A stretch of DNA of 64,000 nt from Saprospiraceae bacterium (GTDB taxonomy: Bacteria > Bacteroidota > Bacteroidia > Chitinophagales > Saprospiraceae): the NCBI GenBank assembly GCA_020629965.1, contig JAHDCG010000001.1:120644-184643 (forward strand). The letters are read 5' to 3'. Of this stretch, positions 39,959-48,209 are shown in pieces (within the stretch, counting starts at the first letter, position 1; the number at the start of each line of letters is the position of its first letter). A program made the position numbers and the translations under genes. The notes below the pieces were generated by a model. It made no database searches. It was given only the letters and a program-made list of their open reading frames with translations, and was not told the origin of the DNA.

Positions 39959-42151
39959 ATGAATTTGTCTAAATTTTTCACTGTTTTCCTTTGTTTTACC
40001 TGCTTTGTGCTGTCGGCGCAAGATGCTAAAACGTACAAAAAACTCGGTGAAAGGTACTACGAAACCGAGAAATACCGCGAGGCTTTGGATGCCTTTTTGC
40101 GTTATCACGACTCAAAACCGACCGACTTGGAGGTGAAAGAGAAAATCGGAATTTGCTATTATTTCACAAATAATATTCCCGAGGCGCGGCGCTTTTTGTC
40201 TTACGTAGTCGAGAAAAATAAGAAACCGGACGCCGATATTTATTTCTTTTTGGGACGGACGTATCAGGCGGAAAATAAATTTAAGGAAGCCGCCGACCAA
40301 TACAAAAGTTTTCTGCGCAACATCGACGAAGATAATATCAATCGACCTCTGGTGAAAGATGCCATTCGTCGCTGTGCTTTCGGTTTGCGAATGTTGGAAG
40401 ACAACGCGCCCGTGATTGTGGAAAATATGGGAGAAAACGTTAACTCGACCGGCGACGATTTTCGTCCGATTTTGAGTCCGAATTATGATGACAAATTGTA
40501 CTTTTCTTCCGTGCGCGCCGGCAACCTCGGCGGGCTGCGCAACGACGAGGGCTATGAAGACACCGAGCTCGGAAAGTACAGCTCCGATATGTTTTCGACG
40601 ACGGTTATCAACGGCGAATGGACGGCGACCCAACCGATGAGTTACCTGCTCAACAGCCCGCGCCAAGATGTGCTTTTGGACTTCAGCGAGCAGGGCGATA
40701 AGATGTTTTTCTTTAAAGGCTACACGCGGTTCAGCGGCGATATGTTGGTCGATACTTTTAAAAGAATTGAAGAGCGTTCGTTATTTGCTTCCGAATTTGA
40801 CGGACCGATAGAAATGTGGCGCGGCGATGCTTCTCCGCATTTTTTCAATGATACTTTGCTGCTTTTTGCCTCGGCGCGGGCGGGCGGCTACGGCGGTTTG
40901 GATTTGTACATTACCCGCAAAACGGACGACGGTTGGCAGACGCCCGAAAATCTCGGACCGCAGGTTAATTCCGCTTACGACGAAAATACACCTTACCTCG
41001 CCAACGACGGTCGCACGCTGTACTTCAGCTCCAATCGCGCCGACCGCAGCATGGGCGGTTACGATATTTTGCAATCCTACTTTACCGACCGCACGGCTAC
41101 CTGGAGCAAGCCGATTAATTTAAAAATGCCGATAAATTCGTCGGGTGACGACAAAGATTTTCGCTTGTCAAAAGACGGTTTAAAAGCATTTTTCTCCTCA
41201 TCGCGTAAGACGGGAATGGGGCAAAACGACCTTTACGTGGCTTACTTTCGGGAGAAGCAAAAAGAGGTTTTCCGCAATCCGAATCTGACGGTTTTCGCGG
41301 ATGTTTTGGAATTAAATCGACTGCGGGCGGCGGCAAAAGCCAATCCGGGCAACGGTAAAGCGGGCAACGCGGATATTCCGGGATTGACCGAAGAAGAAAT
41401 TACAACTTACGAAGTCGAGTCGCTTTTTTACGACAAAGACGGTACGGTGGTCAACTTAAAAAACACCGGTAAACTCAAAAAACTCGCCAAACTCGCCGCA
41501 CAATATCCGCAGCTGACTTTCTTGTTGACGGCGCATTCCGACGGCTCCGACCCCGTGGCTTTCGACCTTTATTTTTCGATAAAAAAAGCGGAACAGGCTG
41601 CCGATTATTTAATCGACCAAGGCGTGAAACCGAGTCGCATCGTCGTCAAAGGTTACGGTTCGGCTTTCCCGATTGCTAAAGGCGAAGTGAACGGTATCGA
41701 GAATATCATCGGACAGCGACTGAACCGCCGCGTGGATGTGAATGTGGAAAATGTCGGTGACTTGCCGATACGCATCGAAGTCGTCGAGCCGGAAGTGAGC
41801 AAAGAGATGAAAACGCTGACGGCGAAATTGATTACCAACGGCACCAAAGGGCTTTCTTACAAAGTACAAATCGCCGCCATCAAGCAAATGTATAAAGGCG
41901 ATATGATTTTCAAATACCCGAATGCGATGGCGGAACGACCGATGGACTCGGAGAATTATCGCTACACGGTAGGTATGTATAAGACATTTAATTCCGCTGA
42001 CCAACTCAAAAACGACTTGATTAAACAGGGTGTCGGCGATGCGTTCGTGGTGCCTTACATGAACGGGGTTCGGCTTTCCGAGAATGAAATTGTTTTGTAC
42101 GCGGAGGTATATCCGGATTTGAAAAATCTGGTGGAGGCGGTGGGGAATTAG
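39959..42151 (+). CDS. TPR-PD40-OmpA-SPOR cell-envelope protein, PorE-like
   Basis: 730 residues with a signal peptide (MNLSKFFTVFLCFTCFVLSAQ). Order: TPR repeats (about 23-145, GERYYETEKYREALDAFL), PD40/WD40-like beta-propeller segments (about 155-430, with LYFSSVRAGNLGG, LLFASARAGGYGGLDLY, LYFSSNRADRSMGGYD), an OmpA-C peptidoglycan-binding domain (about 490-605, AHSDGSDP and NIIGQRLNRRVDV), and a C-terminal SPOR-like domain (about 640-715, YKVQIAAIK and YRYTVGMYKTF). The arrangement resembles PorE, which ties the T9SS to peptidoglycan, with a SPOR module added. It is monocistronic and ends in a REP copy. Confidence 0.83.
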   Translation: MNLSKFFTVFLCFTCFVLSAQDAKTYKKLGERYYETEKYREALDAFLRYHDSKPTDLEVKEKIGICYYFTNNIPEARRFLSYVVEKNKKPDADIYFFLGRTYQAENKFKEAADQYKSFLRNIDEDNINRPLVKDAIRRCAFGLRMLEDNAPVIVENMGENVNSTGDDFRPILSPNYDDKLYFSSVRAGNLGGLRNDEGYEDTELGKYSSDMFSTTVINGEWTATQPMSYLLNSPRQDVLLDFSEQGDKMFFFKGYTRFSGDMLVDTFKRIEERSLFASEFDGPIEMWRGDASPHFFNDTLLLFASARAGGYGGLDLYITRKTDDGWQTPENLGPQVNSAYDENTPYLANDGRTLYFSSNRADRSMGGYDILQSYFTDRTATWSKPINLKMPINSSGDDKDFRLSKDGLKAFFSSSRKTGMGQNDLYVAYFREKQKEVFRNPNLTVFADVLELNRLRAAAKANPGNGKAGNADIPGLTEEEITTYEVESLFYDKDGTVVNLKNTGKLKKLAKLAAQYPQLTFLLTAHSDGSDPVAFDLYFSIKKAEQAADYLIDQGVKPSRIVVKGYGSAFPIAKGEVNGIENIIGQRLNRRVDVNVENVGDLPIRIEVVEPEVSKEMKTLTAKLITNGTKGLSYKVQIAAIKQMYKGDMIFKYPNAMAERPMDSENYRYTVGMYKTFNSADQLKNDLIKQGVGDAFVVPYMNGVRLSENEIVLYAEVYPDLKNLVEAVGN

Positions 42152-42174
42152 CATTTTTCCCGTATTCCGTCCCT

Positions 42175-42240
42175 CCCGGCATTCCGTTCTTACGGAACTG
42201 CATACCGGGCTGATGTGCCTCGTGCCGTTGGCACTTTTTT
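42175..42240 (+). repeat. REP-like element serving as terminator
   Basis: A plus-orientation copy: CCCGGCATTCCG...CATACCGGG hairpin, then GTGCC-GTT-GGCAC (42222-42234) and six T residues. The last hairpin plus T-run has the form of an intrinsic terminator for the OmpA-type gene and faces the convergent M14 gene. Confidence 0.75.
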
Positions 42241-42245
42241 GACTA

Positions 42246-44798
42246 TTACCTTTCCGTAGCGGAGATTAAATCTCCGAAAAAAACCGCGTTCAAAAATATC
42301 CGATTGGTGCCGTACCAAAAGGCGCGGAAATTCGGATTGTCGGCGAAGCAAATTACCTTTCCTCTGCCCTCGCCGCTCACGATGACGGCAGCGGAATTTT
42401 TCAGATTTTCTAAATTGTTTTTTGAAATATAGCCGCTCAACAGCGGACGGTCGGTGTATTTGAAAGGCGTGGCGTAAGCATTTTTTGTCGGCTCGAAAAA
42501 GAGCGTGCCGCGTCGGAAAACAGGTAGATTTTCATCGGACAAGCCGAAAGCTAACGGGTGAGTTAAGTCAGCTTTCGTCTGAAAAATCGCGCCGCCGATA
42601 ACTTCCGCGCCGTAGTCACGGTTGCGACTGACGTAGGGACGTTGTTCTCCTTTACTGTCTGCTTCTTGTTTTTGTACTACCGAAAAATTTGCCGCGCCGA
42701 TGCCTTTCAGCCAAGTAGCTGCGCGTTTCATCGCTACGATTGTACCGCCGCGTTGCACCCAACTCTTCAACTCTTTTTTTCCTTGCTCGCTTACACCGCT
42801 ATACGAACCGTCCGCCATGACGATGACGTCGTAACGGTCCAAATCCACGCGCCCGAGGCGACTTGTTTCCAGCAGCGTCGTCGGAATATCCATGCGGTAA
42901 TCGAGCAAGTGCCAAACCTCGCCTGCGTCGTAGGAGTTTGTTCCGCTGCCCGTGAGGAGCGCGATTTTTTTCGGTGATAAAGCCGCAAAAGTCGGACTGC
43001 CGAGGTAGCCGCCGGCTTGACTTTCGCCGCTGTCGGCAGCCGTGATACTGACACCGGATTTGCGGGCGGCTTGACCGACTAAGTCGTGGACTTCCGCCGG
43101 CGTTCTGTCTTGGTTTTGGACGGAAATGAGAACCGTGCCGCGTTGATAAGTTTTTCCGTCGGCGGCAGTAAAGGGTTCGGTTGCCAACTCGGTGCGCAGT
43201 CCGTTTTGTTGTAAAAAATTCAGTGCTTTGGGAAAGTAGTAGGCGTCGCGCTGCATCAGGTAGGCGTAGTCGCTGTATGCGGGCAGGTCAGTGTTGCGCA
43301 GTTCTTCGATTTTCAATTTTTCGCCTAAATTATAACCGCCTTCCAAGGCGGCGTAGTCCAAATCAAAAGCCAAGGGCAAAGTCCACGCCGATACATCATA
43401 AAACAGGCTGTCTTTAAAAGTTGTCGAAGTTTCAAACATCGCGCGGATGAGGCGATTTTGGGTCTGCGCCAACGGGACGACTACGGCGTTTTCGGGCGTA
43501 AATTGTGTGTCGTTTCTTTCGATATTTCTCTCCGGTCGGTATAGGTCGATTTGATGCGCCGCCAGCATTTCCGTGAAGCGGTACAGACGCGCCTTGTCGG
43601 CTCCCGCAGAAAAAACGTAGGCTTTCGTTTTGGCTTTTGCGGCTTCTTTTTGCGCGTTGCGATAAAAATTTTGTTGGTAAGTCAGCAAATCTTTTTTCAG
43701 TTCTTTTGCCGCTTTAAAAGTAGAAAAAGAGGTCGTGACCTGATTGCGAATCGTAAACGGAAATTCCAAAAGTCCGTGCTCGGTGTCCTGCGCATGACCG
43801 CGCGAACTTGCCTGCTCAAAGAGAATACCGACCGCCCCGTTGATGTCCGGATAAGTCGAGCCTTTGCCGTAATAAAAATCGTCAAAACTCTCCTGCGAGT
43901 AATACAGCGAGCCGATTTTGTCAAGCGCGGCGGCGTGATAGCGCGAAATTTCGTACGTCAAATCTTGATTTTTCCGGGGTGTCAACGGATTGGTACGGTC
44001 GGGCACACCGGGCTGAAAAAAGAAAGTCGCATTCGGACTCATCTCATGGTGGTCGGTCAGCACATTGGGTTTCCAGGCATGAAAGTTGCGGATGCGCGCC
44101 CGACTCTCCGGGTGCTGCACGGGCAGCCAGTCGCGGTTGAGGTCAAACCAGTAGTGGTTGGTGCGACCGCGCGGCCAGGGTTCATTTAGTTCTCGACTCT
44201 GCGGGTCGCTGACGAGATTTTTTCCTTTGTTGGAATTTGCCCAACCGGCGAAACGTTGCAGCCCGTCGGGATTGTAACAAGGGTCGAGCAAAATGACGGT
44301 TTCCGAGAGTAATTCTTCGACTTCTTTCCCCTGCCCCGCCGCCAAATAGTAGGCGACGAGCGGTGCGGCATTCGAGCCGCTGCTTTCGTTGCCGTGGATG
44401 CTGTAACCCGCATATACCACCGCCGGCATTTTATCCAAGTCACGTTTTTCCGTATCGTTCGGGTCGGAAAGAGCAACGTGTGCCGCCTGAATGTCGCTGA
44501 TATTTTTCTGATTTTTTTCGGAAGTAACGGTGAGTAAAAGCAGCGGTCTGCCTTCGTAGCTGCGTCCCGTTTCGATGAGGGTAACGCGCTCGCTTGCCTG
44601 TGCGAGGGCGCGCATGTAGTACACGAGTTGGTCGTGTGAGATGTGGTTTTCTCCGATTTGATAACCCAAAATTTGCTCGGGCGTCGGCACTTTTTCATCG
44701 TAGCTAATATCGGGCAGGTAGTAGGTCAGCGGTTGTTTTTGGGCATTGCCGAAGGTGAGAAAGCAAAGAAAAAAGAGGACGGTGAGCAGAGATTTCAT
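42246..44798 (-). CDS. Large secreted M14 zinc carboxypeptidase with GATase-like domain
   Basis: 850 residues with a signal peptide (MKSLLTVLFFLCFLTFGNAQ). The M14 domain (about 40-370) has zinc ligands in YSIHGNESSG (HxxE), the substrate motif FDLNRDWLP, and the third ligand in LTDHHEMSPN. A middle domain follows. Near residue 600-720 is a class I glutamine amidotransferase-like segment (KIALLTGSGTNSYDAGEVWHLLDY, then VIVMADGSYSG and WVQRGGTIVAM), without an obvious catalytic Cys. It probably degrades peptides in the periplasm or outside. Such M14 proteins of 800-900 residues are widespread in Bacteroidota. Confidence 0.87.
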   Translation of the reverse strand: MKSLLTVLFFLCFLTFGNAQKQPLTYYLPDISYDEKVPTPEQILGYQIGENHISHDQLVYYMRALAQASERVTLIETGRSYEGRPLLLLTVTSEKNQKNISDIQAAHVALSDPNDTEKRDLDKMPAVVYAGYSIHGNESSGSNAAPLVAYYLAAGQGKEVEELLSETVILLDPCYNPDGLQRFAGWANSNKGKNLVSDPQSRELNEPWPRGRTNHYWFDLNRDWLPVQHPESRARIRNFHAWKPNVLTDHHEMSPNATFFFQPGVPDRTNPLTPRKNQDLTYEISRYHAAALDKIGSLYYSQESFDDFYYGKGSTYPDINGAVGILFEQASSRGHAQDTEHGLLEFPFTIRNQVTTSFSTFKAAKELKKDLLTYQQNFYRNAQKEAAKAKTKAYVFSAGADKARLYRFTEMLAAHQIDLYRPERNIERNDTQFTPENAVVVPLAQTQNRLIRAMFETSTTFKDSLFYDVSAWTLPLAFDLDYAALEGGYNLGEKLKIEELRNTDLPAYSDYAYLMQRDAYYFPKALNFLQQNGLRTELATEPFTAADGKTYQRGTVLISVQNQDRTPAEVHDLVGQAARKSGVSITAADSGESQAGGYLGSPTFAALSPKKIALLTGSGTNSYDAGEVWHLLDYRMDIPTTLLETSRLGRVDLDRYDVIVMADGSYSGVSEQGKKELKSWVQRGGTIVAMKRAATWLKGIGAANFSVVQKQEADSKGEQRPYVSRNRDYGAEVIGGAIFQTKADLTHPLAFGLSDENLPVFRRGTLFFEPTKNAYATPFKYTDRPLLSGYISKNNLENLKNSAAVIVSGEGRGKVICFADNPNFRAFWYGTNRIFLNAVFFGDLISATER

Positions 44799-44850
44799 GT
44801 AGGAAACTTTGTGGCAATACGACGATTTGTTGAATTTTGATTGTTTTCTT

Positions 44851-44925
44851 TTTGAACCTGATTTTTATGATTCTTATGATTGGTTATGATGTGCATTTTA
44901 CTTCGTAAAATCTCCCTCGTTTACA
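44851..44925. repeat. Dispersed TTTGAACCTGATT repeat, copy 1
   Basis: TTTGAACCTGATTTTTATGA followed later by TTTTACTTCGTAAAATC. The same two words in the same order and spacing occur at 51202-51275. TTTTACTTCGTAAAA is itself palindromic. Confidence 0.65.
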
Positions 44926-44993
44926 ATCAAAATAACTATCAATCATTTATAAATCGAAGCTGTTGCAGTAATTTTATTTTCAGCAAAACTAAG

Positions 44994-45034
44994 AAAAAAT
45001 CCTTTCCCTCGCAGCAACGGAGAGAAAGGATTTT
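44994..45034 (-). terminator. Terminator of parE
   Basis: AAAATCCTTTC (44996-45006 region) pairs with GAAAGGATTTT (45024-45034) around a 17-base loop. Read on the minus strand it ends in a T-run 32 bases after the parE stop. Confidence 0.78.
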
Positions 45035-45066
45035 GTGTCAATAATTTTGTACGGCAAGACCCGGCA

Positions 45067-46977
45067 TTAAGCCGTTTCAAACTCGACCGCATCTTCCATC
45101 GCTTCTTCCACGCTTTCGCCGTCTTCCACTTCATCGACTTCGTAGCGTAAGTTGTCGATAATGAAATTTTGTCGCTGCGGCGTGTTTTTGCCCATGTAGT
45201 ACGCCAAAACGTTTTCCAAGTCCGTTTCTTTTTGCAGAACCACGGGTTCCAGACGAATATTTTCGCCGATAAAATCACCGAACTCCGAAGGAGAAATCTC
45301 ACCGAGACCTTTAAATCGCGTAATCTCCGCCTTGCCGCGCAGTGCCGTAATCGCGTCCTGCTTTTCCTTTTCACTGTAACAATAGTAAGTTTTTTTCTTA
45401 TCGCGGACGCGGAACAAGGGCGTTTGCAAGATGTACAAATGACCGTTGCGCACTAAGTCCGGGAAAAATTGCAGGAAAAAAGTCAACAGCAGCAAGCGAA
45501 TGTGCATCCCATCGACATCGGCATCGGTAGCGATGACGACGCGGGAATAGCGCAGATTTTCAATACCGTCTTCGATGTTGAGGGCGTGTTGCAGCAGGTT
45601 TAATTCTTCGTTTTGATAAACGAGTTTTTTCGTCTGACCGTAGCAGTTCAGCGGCTTACCGCGCAGCGAGAAAACGGCCTGCGTTTCTACGTTGCGGGCT
45701 TTGGTAATCGAGCCGCTCGCCGAGTCCCCCTCCGTGATGAAGATGGTCGTGGCATTACGAATATCTTCGTCGGTTTTGTTGGGTTTGTCATCAAAGTGCT
45801 TGCGGCAGTCGCGCAATTTTTTGTTATGAACATTGGCTTTTTTCGCCCGCTGATTGGCGAGTTTTTTAATACCGGCTATCTCCGTGCGCTCGCGCTCGCT
45901 TTGTTTAATGCGGTTTTCGAGTGCCTGCGCGACTTCCGGATTTTTGTGCAAAAAGTTATCTAATTCCTTTTTGACAAAATCATTGATGAACAAACGCACC
46001 GTCGGGCTGTCGGGTCCCATGTCGATAGAGCCGAGCTTGGTTTTGGTTTGCGACTCAAAAACCGGTTCTTCGACACGCACCGAAATTGCCGCGATAATTG
46101 AAGTCCGCACGTCTTTGGTGTCGTAGTTCTTGCCGTAAAAATCGCGCACCGTTTTCACAATCGCCTCTTTGAAAGCGTTGAGGTGCGTACCGCCCTGCGT
46201 CGTATTTTGCCCGTTGACGAAGGAGTAATATTGCTCGCCGTACTGATTGCCGTGCGTCATCGCAATTTCGATGTCATCGCCTTTCAGGTGAATAATCGGG
46301 TAGCGAATCAAGTCCGGGTCGGTCTGATTTGACAACAAATCGAGCAGTCCGTTTTTGGAGTACAGCGTTTTGTTGTTGTAGTTGATGCGCAGACCCGCGT
46401 TAAGGTAAGCGTAGTTCCAAAGTTGTGTTTCGACGTAGTCCGCACGAAATTTATAATTCTTAAAAATCTCCGGGTCGGGCTTAAAGCTGACGCGCGTTCC
46501 GTTGGGTTCGGTCGTTTTTTTGGGGCGGTGTTCTTTTATCAATTCGCCGCGCGAAAACTCCGCCGCTTTGGCTTTATTTTCCCGCACCGCCTCTACGATG
46601 AATTGCTCGGAAAGGGCATTCACCGCCTTCGTACCGACCCCGTTCAGACCGACGGATTTTTTAAATGCTTTGCTGTCGTACTTACCGCCGGTGTTCATTT
46701 TCGATACCACATCGACCACTTTACCGAGCGGAATACCGCGTCCGAAATCGCGGATATGTACCTCGCCTTCTTCGATTTTGACGTCGATATTTTTACCGTG
46801 CCCCATGACATACTCATCGATGGAGTTGTCAAAAACCTCTTTGAGTAAAATGTAAATCCCGTCGTCGGGCGCGGAGCCGTCGCCGAGTTTACCGATGTAC
46901 ATGCCGGGGCGCAGGCGAATGTGTTCTTTCCAGTCGAGCGACCGGATATTATCTTCCGTATAAGCTGCTTCTGCCAT
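45067..46977 (-). CDS. parE: DNA topoisomerase IV subunit B
   Basis: 636 residues, typical ParE length. ATPase domain: [15 protein letters not shown] (Mg2+-binding Asn) and [38 protein letters not shown] domain: [10 protein letters not shown] (catalytic Glu) and [14 protein letters not shown] (DxD). The sequence after the DxD lacks the longer insert of GyrB. With ParC it decatenates daughter chromosomes. ParC is not in the next gene on either side, so the pair is split in this genome or lies outside the window. It has a -7 box at 47057-47064. Confidence 0.95.
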   Translation of the reverse strand: MAEAAYTEDNIRSLDWKEHIRLRPGMYIGKLGDGSAPDDGIYILLKEVFDNSIDEYVMGHGKNIDVKIEEGEVHIRDFGRGIPLGKVVDVVSKMNTGGKYDSKAFKKSVGLNGVGTKAVNALSEQFIVEAVRENKAKAAEFSRGELIKEHRPKKTTEPNGTRVSFKPDPEIFKNYKFRADYVETQLWNYAYLNAGLRINYNNKTLYSKNGLLDLLSNQTDPDLIRYPIIHLKGDDIEIAMTHGNQYGEQYYSFVNGQNTTQGGTHLNAFKEAIVKTVRDFYGKNYDTKDVRTSIIAAISVRVEEPVFESQTKTKLGSIDMGPDSPTVRLFINDFVKKELDNFLHKNPEVAQALENRIKQSERERTEIAGIKKLANQRAKKANVHNKKLRDCRKHFDDKPNKTDEDIRNATTIFITEGDSASGSITKARNVETQAVFSLRGKPLNCYGQTKKLVYQNEELNLLQHALNIEDGIENLRYSRVVIATDADVDGMHIRLLLLTFFLQFFPDLVRNGHLYILQTPLFRVRDKKKTYYCYSEKEKQDAITALRGKAEITRFKGLGEISPSEFGDFIGENIRLEPVVLQKETDLENVLAYYMGKNTPQRQNFIIDNLRYEVDEVEDGESVEEAMEDAVEFETA

Positions 46978-47056
46978 TGATTCTTATTTTTTACAAGTAT
47001 GTTCTGTCTTTTTCCTCAAACCTTTCCGCCGCCTTTGAGTTAAATCTATCGAACGA

Positions 47057-47064
47057 CAAAGATA
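47057..47064 (-). promoter_or_regulatory. -7 promoter box of parE
   Basis: Minus-strand TATCTTTG is an exact TAnnTTTG match, 80 bases before the start codon at 46977. The -33 region is A/T-rich without a clear TTTG. Confidence 0.5.
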
Positions 47065-47148
47065 AACAAAATCAACAAAAAGTTTTAAAAATAATTGATT
47101 TTTGTTTTAAAATTTTTCCTGATTGTTTATGCTTTCATCTCGGTCGAA

Positions 47149-47226
47149 GGTAAGAGGTACTTGTTTTTTGACAATTCGAAAAAATACCGAACGGTTTCGT
47201 TTATTCAGTAAAAAGTACCCCGTACC
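47149..47226. repeat. 78-bp element with GGTAC...GTACC ends, copy 2
   Basis: GGTAAGAGGTACTT (47149-47162) and AAGTACCCCGTACC (47213-47226) are inverted ends with three mismatches. The interior TTCGAAAAAATACCGAA corresponds to the inverted TTCGGTATTCTTTCGA of the copy at 16460-16540. It lies in the 5' region of the next gene and is responsible for the false upstream extension of that frame. Confidence 0.75.
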
Positions 47227-47299
47227 TCGGATAAATTTATTTCATTCACAAAGTAATTTTCCTCTGCAAGTACAACAAAAATACCGCAATCATCCCGCT

Positions 47300-47785
47300 A
47301 TGCAGCTTTTCTGCGCTTCTTTGCAAAAAGAAACGCGGTTGCAACTGATATTTACGGTGCTGATGTTGCTTTGCGGGCTGCTGCTGACGGTCAATTTCTT
47401 TCCGCAAAGTCCGATTTTGGCGGCGGCGGGTTTGTCATTGCTCTTTTTCGGCGGCTATATTTTGACGATCGTTTTGAGTCGATTTAGTTTGGAAAATAAT
47501 CCGCTTTTAAAAATTATCAATACCGAACCGAGGCGCATTGTGTGGGTGTACGGCTTGAACACCGAGCGGCATCCTTTCGGGCTGAACTTCATGCAAAGCG
47601 GTGTGCTGTACTTTAAACTCAACGACGGGGATGACTTCTCGGTTTCCGTGCCGGCAAAAAAACTGAAACTCGTTTCCGCCTTTCTAAATCGCGTTTTGCC
47701 GCACGCGGTCTTCGGCTACTCCAAAGAAAAGGAGAGGAAATATACGGAAAGTCCGGAGACTTTCGGTATCAGTCGGGGATTTTAA
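47300..47785 (+). CDS. Two-helix membrane protein of unknown function
   Basis: 161 residues from the ATG at 47300. The frame is open back to 47123, but that part is the repeat element at 47149-47226, so it is not counted. Two close hydrophobic segments (about 14-31, LIFTVLMLLCGLLLTV, and 39-60, ILAAAGLSLLFFGGYIL) are followed by a cytoplasmic domain of 90 residues with PRRIVWVYGLNTERHPFG and GVLYFKLNDGDDFSVSV. It looks like a PH-like domain protein, but this is a guess. No operon partner. Confidence 0.6.
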   Translation: MQLFCASLQKETRLQLIFTVLMLLCGLLLTVNFFPQSPILAAAGLSLLFFGGYILTIVLSRFSLENNPLLKIINTEPRRIVWVYGLNTERHPFGLNFMQSGVLYFKLNDGDDFSVSVPAKKLKLVSAFLNRVLPHAVFGYSKEKERKYTESPETFGISRGF

Positions 47786-47913
47786 AAATAAAAAAAGTAA
47801 CATTTCTTCCGGTTTTCACTTGTAAAACAATAATAATATTTTTCATCTCTCATTATTCCGACTCCAAAGTCAAACAAAATCCGTGTAAAATTATTTTTAG
47901 CCAAAAATTATAC

Positions 47914-47921
47914 TAATTTTG
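47914..47921 (+). promoter_or_regulatory. -7 promoter box for the TonB receptor, long leader
   Basis: TAATTTTG matches TAnnTTTG. If used, the leader of the receptor gene would be about 285 bases, long enough for regulation. Within the 424-base gap no open frame with a good start is seen, and no known riboswitch is recognised. The leader has two CTCGACT-type words near 48095-48110. Confidence 0.4.
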
Positions 47922-48209
47922 TCCTATTCATTAAAACCTACCTGTAAAACTTCGCTTCCGGCGCCCGCCTTTCCTATATTCTCATGAATAGAGCTTTCTC
48001 TTTTCTCGACGACTAAACATATTTTTTTCTTCAAATAAACCGAGCGTTGCCTTCGGCTAAAAAAACAAATGACGCTTGGTTCTCTCTTTTCTCTCGACTG
48101 ACTCGACTTTCAAATTCTATCCTTTCGACTGTTAAAGATCAACTTTTCTCGGACTTCCCTGCCCTCAGTCGGCTCGGCAAGTCTTATTATTCCATTCAAA
48201 ACTATCAAA

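Noticed and set aside
47123..47299. N-terminal extension of the membrane protein at 47300
   Set aside because: It is made almost entirely of the palindromic repeat element at 47149-47226, so the later ATG is used.
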